From an uncultured Lachnobacterium sp. (GTDB taxonomy: Bacteria; Bacillota; Clostridia; Lachnospirales; Lachnospiraceae), in contig URLU01000097.1 of the NCBI GenBank assembly GCA_900548765.1, forward strand, positions 1-8,231: 8,231 nt of DNA, given 5' to 3'. The position numbers were made by a program, and so were the translations under genes. Each line of letters starts with the position of its first letter. Positions within the stretch are counted from its first letter, which is position 1. The notes beneath the pieces were generated by a model. It searched no databases. It worked only from the letters and a program-made list of their open reading frames with translations, and had not been told where the DNA came from. Of the stretch, positions 1 through 7,800 are shown one piece after another.

Positions 1-533
1 TAGCTTCAATGACTACCGCAAGCAAAATCTCCATGTTCTCCATGTGTCCTTTTGATGCACTGGGTTCCACAATGGCTACCTATGGCGGTCAGAATGTAGG
101 TGCTGGAAAACTTGACCGACTGGGCAAGGGTGTTAGAAGTGCCACTATTATCGGTTCAATCTACTCGGTCATTATATTTATAGTACTTTACTTCTTCAGC
201 AACAATATTGCCCTCCTCTTCGTGTCAGCATCAGAAACCATGGTAATCGCCCAGGCGCGCCAGTTTTTGCTTATAAATGTATTCTTCTACATTGCTCTGG
301 CCCTGGTCAATATCGTGCGATTCATGATTCAGGGTATGGGATTTTCGGGATTTGCAGTTCTCGCCGGTGTGGCTGAAATGATTGCAAGAGCTATGATAGG
401 ATTGATTTTCGTTCCAATTTTTGGATTTGTGGCTGCCTGCTTTGCAAGCCCCCTTGCGTGGATATTTGCAGATGCCTTTCTTATTCCTGCATTCTTCTAT
501 TGCCGGAAGAGACTTATGCGCAGAGTGGGATAG
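1..533 (+). CDS. MATE family efflux transporter, C-terminal part (5' end outside window)
   Basis: This is an inner-membrane antiporter of the MATE (NorM/DinF-like) family, which exports cationic drugs or metabolites using a Na+ or H+ gradient. The frame is open from the left edge (the codons before the first visible Met read Ala-Ser), so the Met at position 9 is internal and the gene is truncated by the window. About 176 residues remain of a family length of about 450. Visible are the family block MATYGGQNVGAGKLDR, which resembles the conserved loop at the start of the C-terminal lobe, and then four hydrophobic segments (around SVIIFIVLYFF, VFFYIALALVNIV, MIGLIFVPIFGFVAACF and ADAFLIPAFFY). 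A basic tail (CRKRLMRR) precedes the TAG stop. It converges on galT and shares a terminator with it. The substrate cannot be predicted, and nothing links it to the sugar locus beyond proximity. Confidence 0.9.
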   Translation, partial: ASMTTASKISMFSMCPFDALGSTMATYGGQNVGAGKLDRLGKGVRSATIIGSIYSVIIFIVLYFFSNNIALLFVSASETMVIAQARQFLLINVFFYIALALVNIVRFMIQGMGFSGFAVLAGVAEMIARAMIGLIFVPIFGFVAACFASPLAWIFADAFLIPAFFYCRKRLMRRVG

Positions 534-590
534 TAAAATCTATATAGGATTTTATTCTACAAGGCTCTTATTATTGCACGCTTAGGCCTC

Positions 591-632
591 AAAAAAGACT
601 GACAGTGAGGATTTTTCCAAACTGTCAGTCTT
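591..632. terminator. Bidirectional intrinsic terminator between the MATE gene and galT
   Basis: A perfect 12-bp inverted repeat, AAGACTGACAGT (595-606) and ACTGTCAGTCTT (621-632), encloses a 14-nt loop whose GG/CC can add two further pairs. On the minus strand the stem runs into six Ts (complement of 591-596), a strong end for the galK-galT transcript. On the plus strand the stem is followed by a T-rich but interrupted tract (from 631), so it can also end the MATE transcript. Confidence 0.9.
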
Positions 633-671
633 ATTTTGTATTTTTATTTACTATTTTGTATTTTTATTTAC
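632..671. repeat. Perfect 20-bp tandem duplication, T-rich, next to the terminator
   Basis: Two identical 20-bp units (632-651 and 652-671) of the form TATTTTGTATTTTTATTTAC lie head to tail. A degenerate third copy (TGTTTTGTGTATTTT, about 673-687) follows. The repeat sits in the plus-strand U-rich tract of the terminator and upstream of the galT stop. It is most simply a replication-slippage duplication. It lengthens the T-rich tail for plus-strand transcription, but no specific function can be shown. Confidence 0.85.
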
Positions 672-698
672 CTGTTTTGTGTATTTTAAAGGCTGCTT

Positions 699-2228
699 CT
701 ATACAGACTCCACAAATCTCATAAACGCTTTTCTGCCTTCCTCTGTACACTTATACACTCCGGCACACTCAAGAACTTCCTTGAACACCTGTCCCATCTC
801 CTCATGGATGATATCCATAACATTTGACTCGTCTACCTTGTCATACTTTGGAAGGAAGCCCTCGGTCCACTCTGCATGGCTTGCAAGTGTCTCTGTTGAA
901 CGCAAATCCCTGCCATTTATGATTGCATCTGCAAGCTCTGCCATCTCATCCTTAAGTCTGGCTGGAAGTACTGCAAGTCCCATTACCTCAATAAGACCAA
1001 TGTTCTCCTTCTTGATATGGTGAAGGTGTGCATGTGGATGATATACCCCCAGAGGATGCTCCTCTGTCGTAATATTATTACGAAGTACTAAGTCTAACTC
1101 GTAATCCTCTCCACGGCGTCTTGCAATTGGAGTGATTGTGTTGTGTGGCTCTCCATCTGTCTCAGCGAAGATAAATGCCTCCTCATCTGTGTAGCCTCTC
1201 CATGCCACCAGAATCTTATCTGCCAAATCAATCAGGCGGTCTTTGTCTGCTCCGCTTATTCTGATAACAGACATTGGCCATTTTACGATTCCTGCTCTTA
1301 CATCCTCGTAGCCCTTGAAGCTGATTTCCTTCTCAATTGGAGCCTTTGCCATTGCAAATGTATAATGTCCACCCTGGAAGTGGTCATGAGTAAGGATTGA
1401 ACCACCTACGATTGGAAGATCCGCATTAGAACCTACAAAGTAGTGTGGGAAGTTTGTTACAAAGTCTAAAAGCTTTCCAAAGGTTGCTCTCTCAATCTTC
1501 ATTGGTGTGTGCTTAGAGTTGAACACGATACAGTGCTCATTATAGTACACATATGGAGAATACTGGAAATACCAGTCACTGTTGTTGATTGTAACAGGGA
1601 TAATTCTGTGATTCTGTCTTGCCGGATGATTTACACGTCCTGCGTATCCCTCATTTTCTGCACAGAGCTGGCATTTTGGATAAGCACTCTGCTTTGCATT
1701 TTTTGCTGCTGCGATAGCCTTTGGATCCTTCTCCGGCTTTGACAGATTAATTGTAACATCCAAAGTTCCGTATTCTGTATCTGTTGTCCATTTCTGGTCT
1801 TTCTTGATTCTCTGACGGCGGATATAGTTGCTGTCACAGCTTAACTTATAGAAATAATCTGTAGCTGCAAGGCTCGATTCGTTCTCATACAGGTCTTTGA
1901 ACTTTGCTCTGATTTCACTTGGTCTTGCCACAAGGCAGCCCATAATCTTTGTGTCAAATAAGTCCTTGTATACAATGCTGTTTTCCTTCATGATGCCCTT
2001 GTCGTAGGCATATGACATCATATCCTCAAGGATGCCCTCTAAAGCTGCCTCTGCACTCTCCTGAGTCATTGGCTCTCTCTTTGCAAACTCCTCAAATACA
2101 GAGTCTTCAATATCATCCACCTCAAGCAGTTCCATAAGCCTGTTGATTGTATAAGTCTTATCATCTTTCTCGATAAGTCCTGTTGTAAGTCCATATTCTG
2201 CTAATTCTAAAATTCTTGTCTGTATCAT
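699..2228 (-). CDS. galT: UDP-glucose--hexose-1-phosphate uridylyltransferase, class II (Firmicutes type) GalT
   Basis: This cytoplasmic Leloir-pathway enzyme converts galactose 1-phosphate and UDP-glucose to UDP-galactose and glucose 1-phosphate. The protein has 509 residues, the normal size for the long Gram-positive class II family; the E. coli-type class I enzyme is about 350. An N-terminal extension of about 180 residues precedes a CQLC motif (186-189). The block LTHDHFQGGHYTFAMAKAP (279-297) carries the HDH-F-Q motif; by analogy with the class I HPH-Q motif, H283 is the probable uridylylated histidine (inference). A second His-rich block, YHPHAHLHHIKKENIGLIEV (396-415), is typical of the C-terminal domain. 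The ATG at 2228 follows AAGGGAG (complement of 2236-2242) with suitable spacing. It lies 91 bp after galK without a terminator, so the two genes are probably co-transcribed. It is the last gene of the unit, and its transcript should end at 591-632. No damage is seen. Confidence 0.96.
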   Translation of the reverse strand: MIQTRILELAEYGLTTGLIEKDDKTYTINRLMELLEVDDIEDSVFEEFAKREPMTQESAEAALEGILEDMMSYAYDKGIMKENSIVYKDLFDTKIMGCLVARPSEIRAKFKDLYENESSLAATDYFYKLSCDSNYIRRQRIKKDQKWTTDTEYGTLDVTINLSKPEKDPKAIAAAKNAKQSAYPKCQLCAENEGYAGRVNHPARQNHRIIPVTINNSDWYFQYSPYVYYNEHCIVFNSKHTPMKIERATFGKLLDFVTNFPHYFVGSNADLPIVGGSILTHDHFQGGHYTFAMAKAPIEKEISFKGYEDVRAGIVKWPMSVIRISGADKDRLIDLADKILVAWRGYTDEEAFIFAETDGEPHNTITPIARRRGEDYELDLVLRNNITTEEHPLGVYHPHAHLHHIKKENIGLIEVMGLAVLPARLKDEMAELADAIINGRDLRSTETLASHAEWTEGFLPKYDKVDESNVMDIIHEEMGQVFKEVLECAGVYKCTEEGRKAFMRFVESV

Positions 2229-2319
2229 TGCTTAACTCCCTTCAATTGCTGCTACACTCTGATTCACAGATACTCTCACAGCATCCATCTCAAATCGCTG
2301 CATCTGCCTATACTGAATA

Positions 2320-3489
2320 TTAGATAAGTCGGCTTGGTCCGTCTCCAATAGAAACCACATAAAATTCAGGTGTCTTCTTAACCTTTTCTTCATATGCTGC
2401 TGCAAGCTTTTCCTTGAACTCGTCTATAGCATCATCCTTCACGATGCTTACTGTACATCCACCGAATCCGCCACCTGTGATTCTTGAGCCAATTACCCCA
2501 TCTATCTTCCATGCTTCCTCTACAAGTACATCTACTTCCTCACATGATGTCTCATAGTCGTCTCTCAACGATACATGTGATGCATTCATGAGTTTTCCAA
2601 ATGTCTCTATGTCATTATTCTTAAGGGCTGCGACAGCCTTGATTGTACGCTGGTTCTCATATACCGCATGCTTTGCGCGGGCACGGTTTACTTCATCCTT
2701 GATTGATGATTTGTATTTTTCAAACTCATCCTCTGTCAAGTCTCCAAGAGTCTCGATTCCGCATACTGCCTGTAAGTCCTTGAGTGCCTGTGCGCTTTCG
2801 TTACGGCGGTCATTATAAGCTGATGTTACAAGGCTGTGCTTAACCATACTGTTTGTAACTACAATCTTTGCTCCATCAAGCTTGATTGGTGCATACTCAA
2901 ACTTAAGAGTATTGCAGTCAAGGAAAATAGCATTATCAGCCTTTCCCATTGCAGATGCGAACTGATCCATGATACCGCAGTTACATCCATTGAAATTATT
3001 CTCTGAGTACTGTCCGATAAGTGCCAGATCCTGATTTGTCACATCAAATCCATAGATGTCACGGAGCATGAAGCCTGTAACAACCTCAAGGGATGCTGAT
3101 GATGAAAGTCCTGAGCCGTTAGGAATATTTCCGTACAGGCAGATATCAAGTCCTGCGTCAAGCTTCATTCCTCTTCCCTCAAATGCCCAGATGATTCCCA
3201 TTGGGTAATTTGTCCACTCCCCATTATCCTTTGGTGTTAAGTTGTCAAGTGAGCACTCAATTACACCAAGGCTCTCAAAGTTCATAGAGTAAAATCTTAC
3301 CTTGCGGTCGCTTCTCTTTCTTGCTGCCATGTATGTACCGATTGTGAGGGCACATGGGAATACATGTCCTCCATTGTAATCTGTATGCTCACCGATAAGA
3401 TTTACACGTCCCGGTGCAAAATACACACCAATTTCCCCCTCATTACCAAATAATTCTTCGAATTTTGCTAATACGTCGTTCTGTATCAT
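2320..3489 (-). CDS. galK: Galactokinase
   Basis: This cytoplasmic GHMP-family kinase phosphorylates alpha-D-galactose with ATP to galactose 1-phosphate, the first committed Leloir step and the supplier of the GalT substrate. Its 389 residues match the family length. Motifs appear in order: the galactokinase signature GRVNLIGEHTDY (27-38), the ATP-binding GHMP motif NGSGLSSSAS (124-133), and the C-terminal glycine motif ITGGGFGGCTVS (337-348). By family comparison R28 and D175 (in MDQ, 174-176) are the catalytic Arg/Asp pair. The ATG at 3489 is supported by a very strong AGGAGAGG site (complement of 3494-3501). It is the first gene of the galK-galT unit and has its own promoter and putative operator at 3564-3606. 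Start, length and motifs are all intact. Confidence 0.97.
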   Translation of the reverse strand: MIQNDVLAKFEELFGNEGEIGVYFAPGRVNLIGEHTDYNGGHVFPCALTIGTYMAARKRSDRKVRFYSMNFESLGVIECSLDNLTPKDNGEWTNYPMGIIWAFEGRGMKLDAGLDICLYGNIPNGSGLSSSASLEVVTGFMLRDIYGFDVTNQDLALIGQYSENNFNGCNCGIMDQFASAMGKADNAIFLDCNTLKFEYAPIKLDGAKIVVTNSMVKHSLVTSAYNDRRNESAQALKDLQAVCGIETLGDLTEDEFEKYKSSIKDEVNRARAKHAVYENQRTIKAVAALKNNDIETFGKLMNASHVSLRDDYETSCEEVDVLVEEAWKIDGVIGSRITGGGFGGCTVSIVKDDAIDEFKEKLAAAYEEKVKKTPEFYVVSIGDGPSRLI

Positions 3490-3563
3490 TTTTCCTCTCC
3501 TTTTTCTGCATGAATTTGCGTCTATTTTGTTTCTTTTATAAGGTCTGATTTATTTATAATTCT

Positions 3564-3591
3564 ATTATAACAGGGGATTTAAGCTTTTCAA
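3564..3591 (-). promoter_or_regulatory. Promoter of galK-galT
   Basis: On the minus strand, TTGAAA (complement of 3586-3591) and a perfect TATAAT (complement of 3564-3569) are separated by 16 bp. TG lies one base before the -10 box (an extended -10). Transcription should start near 3556-3558, leaving a leader of roughly 65-70 nt before the galK ATG. The promoter lies just downstream of the terminator of the lacZ-GH53 unit, so galK-galT can be transcribed independently. Confidence 0.85.
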
Positions 3592-3606
3592 CTACTAAGG
3601 TTGAAA
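3586..3606. promoter_or_regulatory. Putative operator: perfect inverted repeat over the galK -35 box
   Basis: TTTCAAC (3586-3592) and GTTGAAA (3600-3606) are perfect inverted copies separated by 7 bp (TACTAAG). One arm is the -35 hexamer of the galK promoter. A dimeric regulator bound here would overlap RNA polymerase, which suggests repression. The regulator is unknown and is not encoded in the window, and the site does not match a consensus I can name with confidence. Confidence 0.55.
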
Positions 3607-3620
3607 CTGCAACATAACAT

Positions 3621-3667
3621 AAAAAAGATGCAACAAAATTACATATTTGTAATCTGCTGCATCTTTT
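3621..3667 (-). terminator. Intrinsic terminator after the GH53 gene
   Basis: The outer arms AAAAGATGCA (3623-3632) and TGCATCTTTT (3658-3667) pair perfectly, and an inner hairpin ATTACA (3638-3643) / TGTAAT (3648-3653) has a 4-nt loop. In the minus direction the stem ends in six Ts (complement of 3621-3626). It starts only 8 bp after the GH53 stop codon and separates the lacZ-GH53 unit from galK-galT. Confidence 0.88.
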
Positions 3668-3674
3668 GCCTGTA

Positions 3675-4787
3675 TTACTTCTTCTTAAAATCCCTGATTG
3701 CCTCTAAGGCCGGAAGCACATTCCCATCATAGTCAAATAAGGCCTGATTTGCCCATTCGTTTCCACATGGTCCCGGATCATTCATGTACTTAAGTGATGC
3801 CGGAGTTGCCCAGCCTGAGCCCGGTACTGGAATCCATGCCGGCTCCCACCAGAAAAATCCCTTGCCTGCATCATTCACTACATTTGCCACTCTGTTTAAA
3901 AAGTCCTTTGTAAAATCAAGCTGTCCCTGAATAGTCATAGGATAGTCAATCTTTTCCACAAGCTCCGGTCTTGTAGCATAGCCCTTGCGCTCAGAGTCCT
4001 CAAGCTTTTCGTAGTCCTTGTAGTCCTCCATGGTATAGCCCATAGAAACCTCTGCAATGATTAAGTCCTTGCCGAATCTCTTAGCGATATCATTCATGTT
4101 AAACTCAAGGGCATCCAGTGTACCATGCCAGAATGGATAGTAGGAAAGTCCGATATACTCGAAATCCTCTCCCCTCTTAATATAGTTTTCAAACCATCTC
4201 ACATAGAGCTCATTATTGCCGCCATTGTCAAGGTGAAGCATAATTGGAATATCAGCATTAACCTTTCTGCAGGCTCTTATTCCTGCGCTGACAAATTTAG
4301 CAATATTGTCATAGTTTGGCACCTGCCCCTCTGGCCACAGTAAGCCATTTGACAGCTCATTTCCGACCTGAATCATTGTGACATTGACACCTGCGTCAAG
4401 CACCTTCTGTAATGAGTCCAGTGTGAAATCATAAACTGCTTTTTCCAGCTCATCCACGCCATAAGAAGCCCATGCCTTTGGCTTTATCTGCTTTCCCGGG
4501 TCTGCCCAGAAATCACTGTAATGGAAGTTGAGCAGAACACCAAAGCCTGCGTCAGTAACCTTTTTACCTATAGCTATTGTCTCTGCCAAATCATTGCTGC
4601 CTGCGCCATATGGCTCTCCCTCCTCAGATTTTGGGTCATTCCAGAGTCTGAGTCTGATGGTATCCACATCATAGTCCCTCATGATATCAAGTATGTCTCT
4701 CTCGGTGCCATGATCATAATACTTTGCACCACATCTTTCTAATTCAAGCAATGTAGAAAGATCCATTCCTTTGATAAATCTGCTCAT
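3675..4787 (-). CDS. GH53 arabinogalactan endo-beta-1,4-galactanase (GanB-like), predicted cytoplasmic
   Basis: This glycoside hydrolase family 53 enzyme has a (beta/alpha)8 barrel and a retaining mechanism, and cleaves beta-1,4-galactan or galacto-oligosaccharides. The 370 residues are essentially one catalytic domain. Family blocks seen are FIKGMDLSTLLELE (4-17), IRLRLWNDP (44-52), LNFHYSDFWADPGKQ (86-100), VGNELSNGLLWPEG (141-154, acid/base E144), LHLDNGGNNELY (184-195), GLSYYPFWHGTL (213-224), IIAEVSMGYT (243-252, nucleophile E246) and FFWWEPAWIP (311-320). There is no signal peptide, anchor or binding module: the N-terminus enters the barrel at residue 4. Most characterised GH53 enzymes are secreted, so this one probably acts on imported oligosaccharides (inference). 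The ATG at 4787 is preceded by AAGGAG (complement of 4794-4799), 6 bp away. The gene lies 22 bp after lacZ, almost certainly in one operon, and ends at the terminator at 3621-3667. Confidence 0.93.
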   Translation of the reverse strand: MSRFIKGMDLSTLLELERCGAKYYDHGTERDILDIMRDYDVDTIRLRLWNDPKSEEGEPYGAGSNDLAETIAIGKKVTDAGFGVLLNFHYSDFWADPGKQIKPKAWASYGVDELEKAVYDFTLDSLQKVLDAGVNVTMIQVGNELSNGLLWPEGQVPNYDNIAKFVSAGIRACRKVNADIPIMLHLDNGGNNELYVRWFENYIKRGEDFEYIGLSYYPFWHGTLDALEFNMNDIAKRFGKDLIIAEVSMGYTMEDYKDYEKLEDSERKGYATRPELVEKIDYPMTIQGQLDFTKDFLNRVANVVNDAGKGFFWWEPAWIPVPGSGWATPASLKYMNDPGPCGNEWANQALFDYDGNVLPALEAIRDFKKK

Positions 4788-4809
4788 TCTTCTCTCCTTG
4801 TTTTATAGC

Positions 4810-7800
4810 TTAGATTCCCTTGAAACAGAATGTAAACTTAAGCTTATCTGATACATCATTCAAGTATTCCGGATGTACTAATGAGCCCCAGCTGTCGTCT
4901 CCTGCCACACCCATCTGGTGCTTTGCCACACGCACAACTGTGTAGTGTACCTCTGGCAGCTCAAATGCATGTGCGGCATTTTCAAGCTCATGTGGTGTAT
5001 ACGGTAATGCTGAGAAGGATAAATCATCACCAAAGAACCTGATTCCCCTGCCCTTTAAGTCTGTGACATCAGCATATCTCACATTGCACTTATTACCGCA
5101 TTCCTGTGGCACAAGATACTTTGCCATATTGTCAGCCACCTTGTTTTTGTATACTCCATACTTACCGCCATGCTTTCTGTCAGCATAAGTTTCTTCTGGT
5201 CCAAGTCCGTACCATTTGATTGTATCATAATCTGCCGCAAATTTAAACATCATACCGAATTCAGGCATATCACCAAGCTCTTTTACCGGGTCATATTCAA
5301 GTGTAGTCTCGATTGTACCATCTCCAAATACCTTGTAGCTGAGCTCACAGCTGCTTCTTGGAGTAGTCGGCATAAAGAAGGTATATGTTATCTTTACTGC
5401 ATTATCCTCTTTCTCTACTACTGGTGATGTGTCCTCAAAAAGCTTCTCTCTTCTGGTTGTGATATACATGCTGGCAATCTTCCACTGGGCATAGCGCTGT
5501 GGCATATTGTTGCCATTATCATTGTTTGTCGGTGCTCTCCAGAAGTTTGGTCTTGGGATGTAGTTTGGAAGCATTTCCACACCGCCATATACATATGATA
5601 CAAGTCCCAGATTGATTCTTGAGAAAATGGCACTGAAATTTTCACCCCTTACATTGATGCATCCATTTCCGATATTTACCTCAATCGGAAGATTGCACTC
5701 ATATGCTTTGACTTCCTTCTTGTATACCTTCTGACCGAAAGCCACCTCATATCCTGCCTCAGCCCACAAGCAATCATGCTTAAGCACAAAAGACACCATG
5801 ACAACATACTCTGGTTCTTTGACCTTCTTCATATAATCAGCTAAGACTGCCGGAAGCTTAAATTCCTTTTCACTTAAAGGAGCCACTGCCATTTCAATAG
5901 CCACTCTCCTGACCTCTTCGCCGTCCGCAAGAAGGGTTACATAAGCCTTGTATTCATCCGTGTTGATAAAGAGATTCTTATTAATTACCTTAAACTTATC
6001 CTCTGCCGTAAACTCCACCGCTATGTTCTGGTAATTAAACTTAACCTCCTGCATCTTAGGAGACTCGTCTCTCTCTCCGCCGTATACGATTCCATTTCCA
6101 GAGAATTCTCCGTCGGTCGGCCTGTCATCACAGTCTCCTCCATATGCCTGGAACCACTTGCCATATCTGTCCTTCTTGTATATAGACTGGTCTACATAAT
6201 CCCAGATAAAGCCTCCCTGATAGCGTGGCTCTGTATCTGTCAGGTCTGTGTATTTGTGCATTGCTCCGCAGGAATTGCCCATGGCATGTGAGTACTCACA
6301 GCAGATGAACGGCTTTTCCTTTTCGTTTTTCAGATGCTCCTTTATAGCCTCTACTGATGGATACATCTGGCTTTCCATGTCACTTGTATCATTGTAGCTT
6401 CTGTCATGGAAAATACCCTCATAGTGTACCAGTCTGTTTGGATCCAGCTTTCTGAAAAGCTGTGACATTTCATAAATCACCTTGCCGCCATAAGATTCAT
6501 TTCCACATGACCATATGAGTATAGCCGGATGGTTTTTATCCCTCTCATAGCAGGATTTTACCCTGTCAAGCATCATGCCCATCCACTCATCATGATCCTT
6601 CGGTACTACAAAATCCAAATCCACATATCCCTTGCCATAGGCTTCAAAGGTACCATGGCTCTCTAAGTTATTTTCTGCGATAAGATAAAGTCCATAGATA
6701 TCACAAAGCTCATAGAGGGCCGAATCATCAGGATAGTGGCTGGTTCTAATTGCATTGATATTGTTGCGCTTCATGGTAACAATATCCTTTATCAGTTCTT
6801 CCCTGTTTGGCACTCTTCCGCTGATTGATGAAAACTCATGGCGGTTCACTCCCTTAAAGACAATTCTTTTGCCATTTAATTTCATAATGCCGGCTGCCAT
6901 TTCAAATCTTCTAAAGCCCACATACTGTGTGATATACTCTACAAGATGTCCCTTTTCATCAGATATTTCTATGTTCAGCTCATAGAGATTAGGCTCCTCT
7001 GCACTCCAGAGAATTGGCTTCTCAAGCTCTGACACTACAGTAAGCTCATCAGATACCAGGTCTGTGTCCATTTCATGTATGAGCTTTTTGTTATCACCAT
7101 TATCCTTTATGGATAAATTTCCAACCTCATATAATGAAAGCTTTGCATGTCCATCGCCCTCAGTCTTAAGCTTTACAGACAGGGTTCCCTTTTTAAGACT
7201 CTCATCCAGAGTTGGTACAATTCTCACATCCCATACATGTGTAGCTGGCACAGCATAGAGGTATACATCTCTGTATATACCTGAAAATCTATAGAAATCC
7301 TGGTCTTCACACCAACTGCTTGAAGTCCACTTCCACACTCTTACAGCCAGCTTGTTCTCGCCGTCCTTTATAAAAGGGGTAAGTTCAAACTCAGCCGGGT
7401 CAAAGCTGTTCTCGCTATAACCTACATATTTTCCATTGAGCCATACTGCAAAACCGCTCTCCACTCCTTGGAATGAAATGCATATTCTCTGTCCCTTCAT
7501 CTCCTCCGGAATTGTGAAATACTTCACATAGCTTGCCACTGGATTGAATTTTACAGGGATTTCCCCCGGTTTGATTTTCTCTGTTGCTTCCCATGGATAT
7601 GTGGTGTTAGTGTAATGCGGATTGCCATAGCCCTCCATCTGGATATGGGCTGGTACGCGGATTTCATCCCACTCCCTGCAATTACAGTCCAGGCTCTCAA
7701 AGCCTTCCATTGCCAAATCCATATTTTTAGCATAGTCAAACTTCCACAAGCCATTTAAGCTCATGCGGCAGCTTGTTTTCTTCTGAAGTGCCTCAATCTC

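Noticed and set aside
9..11. ATG as a possible start of the MATE gene
   Set aside because: The frame is open back to the window edge, and a complete MATE protein would need about 270 more residues upstream, so this Met is internal.
679..1023. Plus-strand open frame of 114 codons
   Set aside because: It lies antisense inside galT, has no plausible ribosome binding site, and its product is low-complexity Ser-rich sequence of the kind produced opposite a real gene.
1143..1742. Two plus-strand open frames with hydrophobic or Cys-rich products
   Set aside because: Both are antisense to conserved motifs of galT (including the HDHFQGG block), so they are shadows of that gene.
3490..3620. Possible riboswitch or long structured leader before galK
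   Set aside because: The predicted leader is only about 65-70 nt, AT-rich and without a stable stem, and the promoter and operator explain the region.
5170..5645. Plus-strand and minus-strand alternative frames inside the lacZ C-terminal region
   Set aside because: The lacZ frame is continuous through here with recognisable family motifs (RPNFWRAPTNND, YGLGPEETYADR), so these are shadows and not a frameshift.
6755..7258. Plus-strand open frames opposite the lacZ N-terminal half
   Set aside because: They are antisense to the Ig-like and barrel-entry regions of LacZ, with no initiation signals and no recognisable domain.
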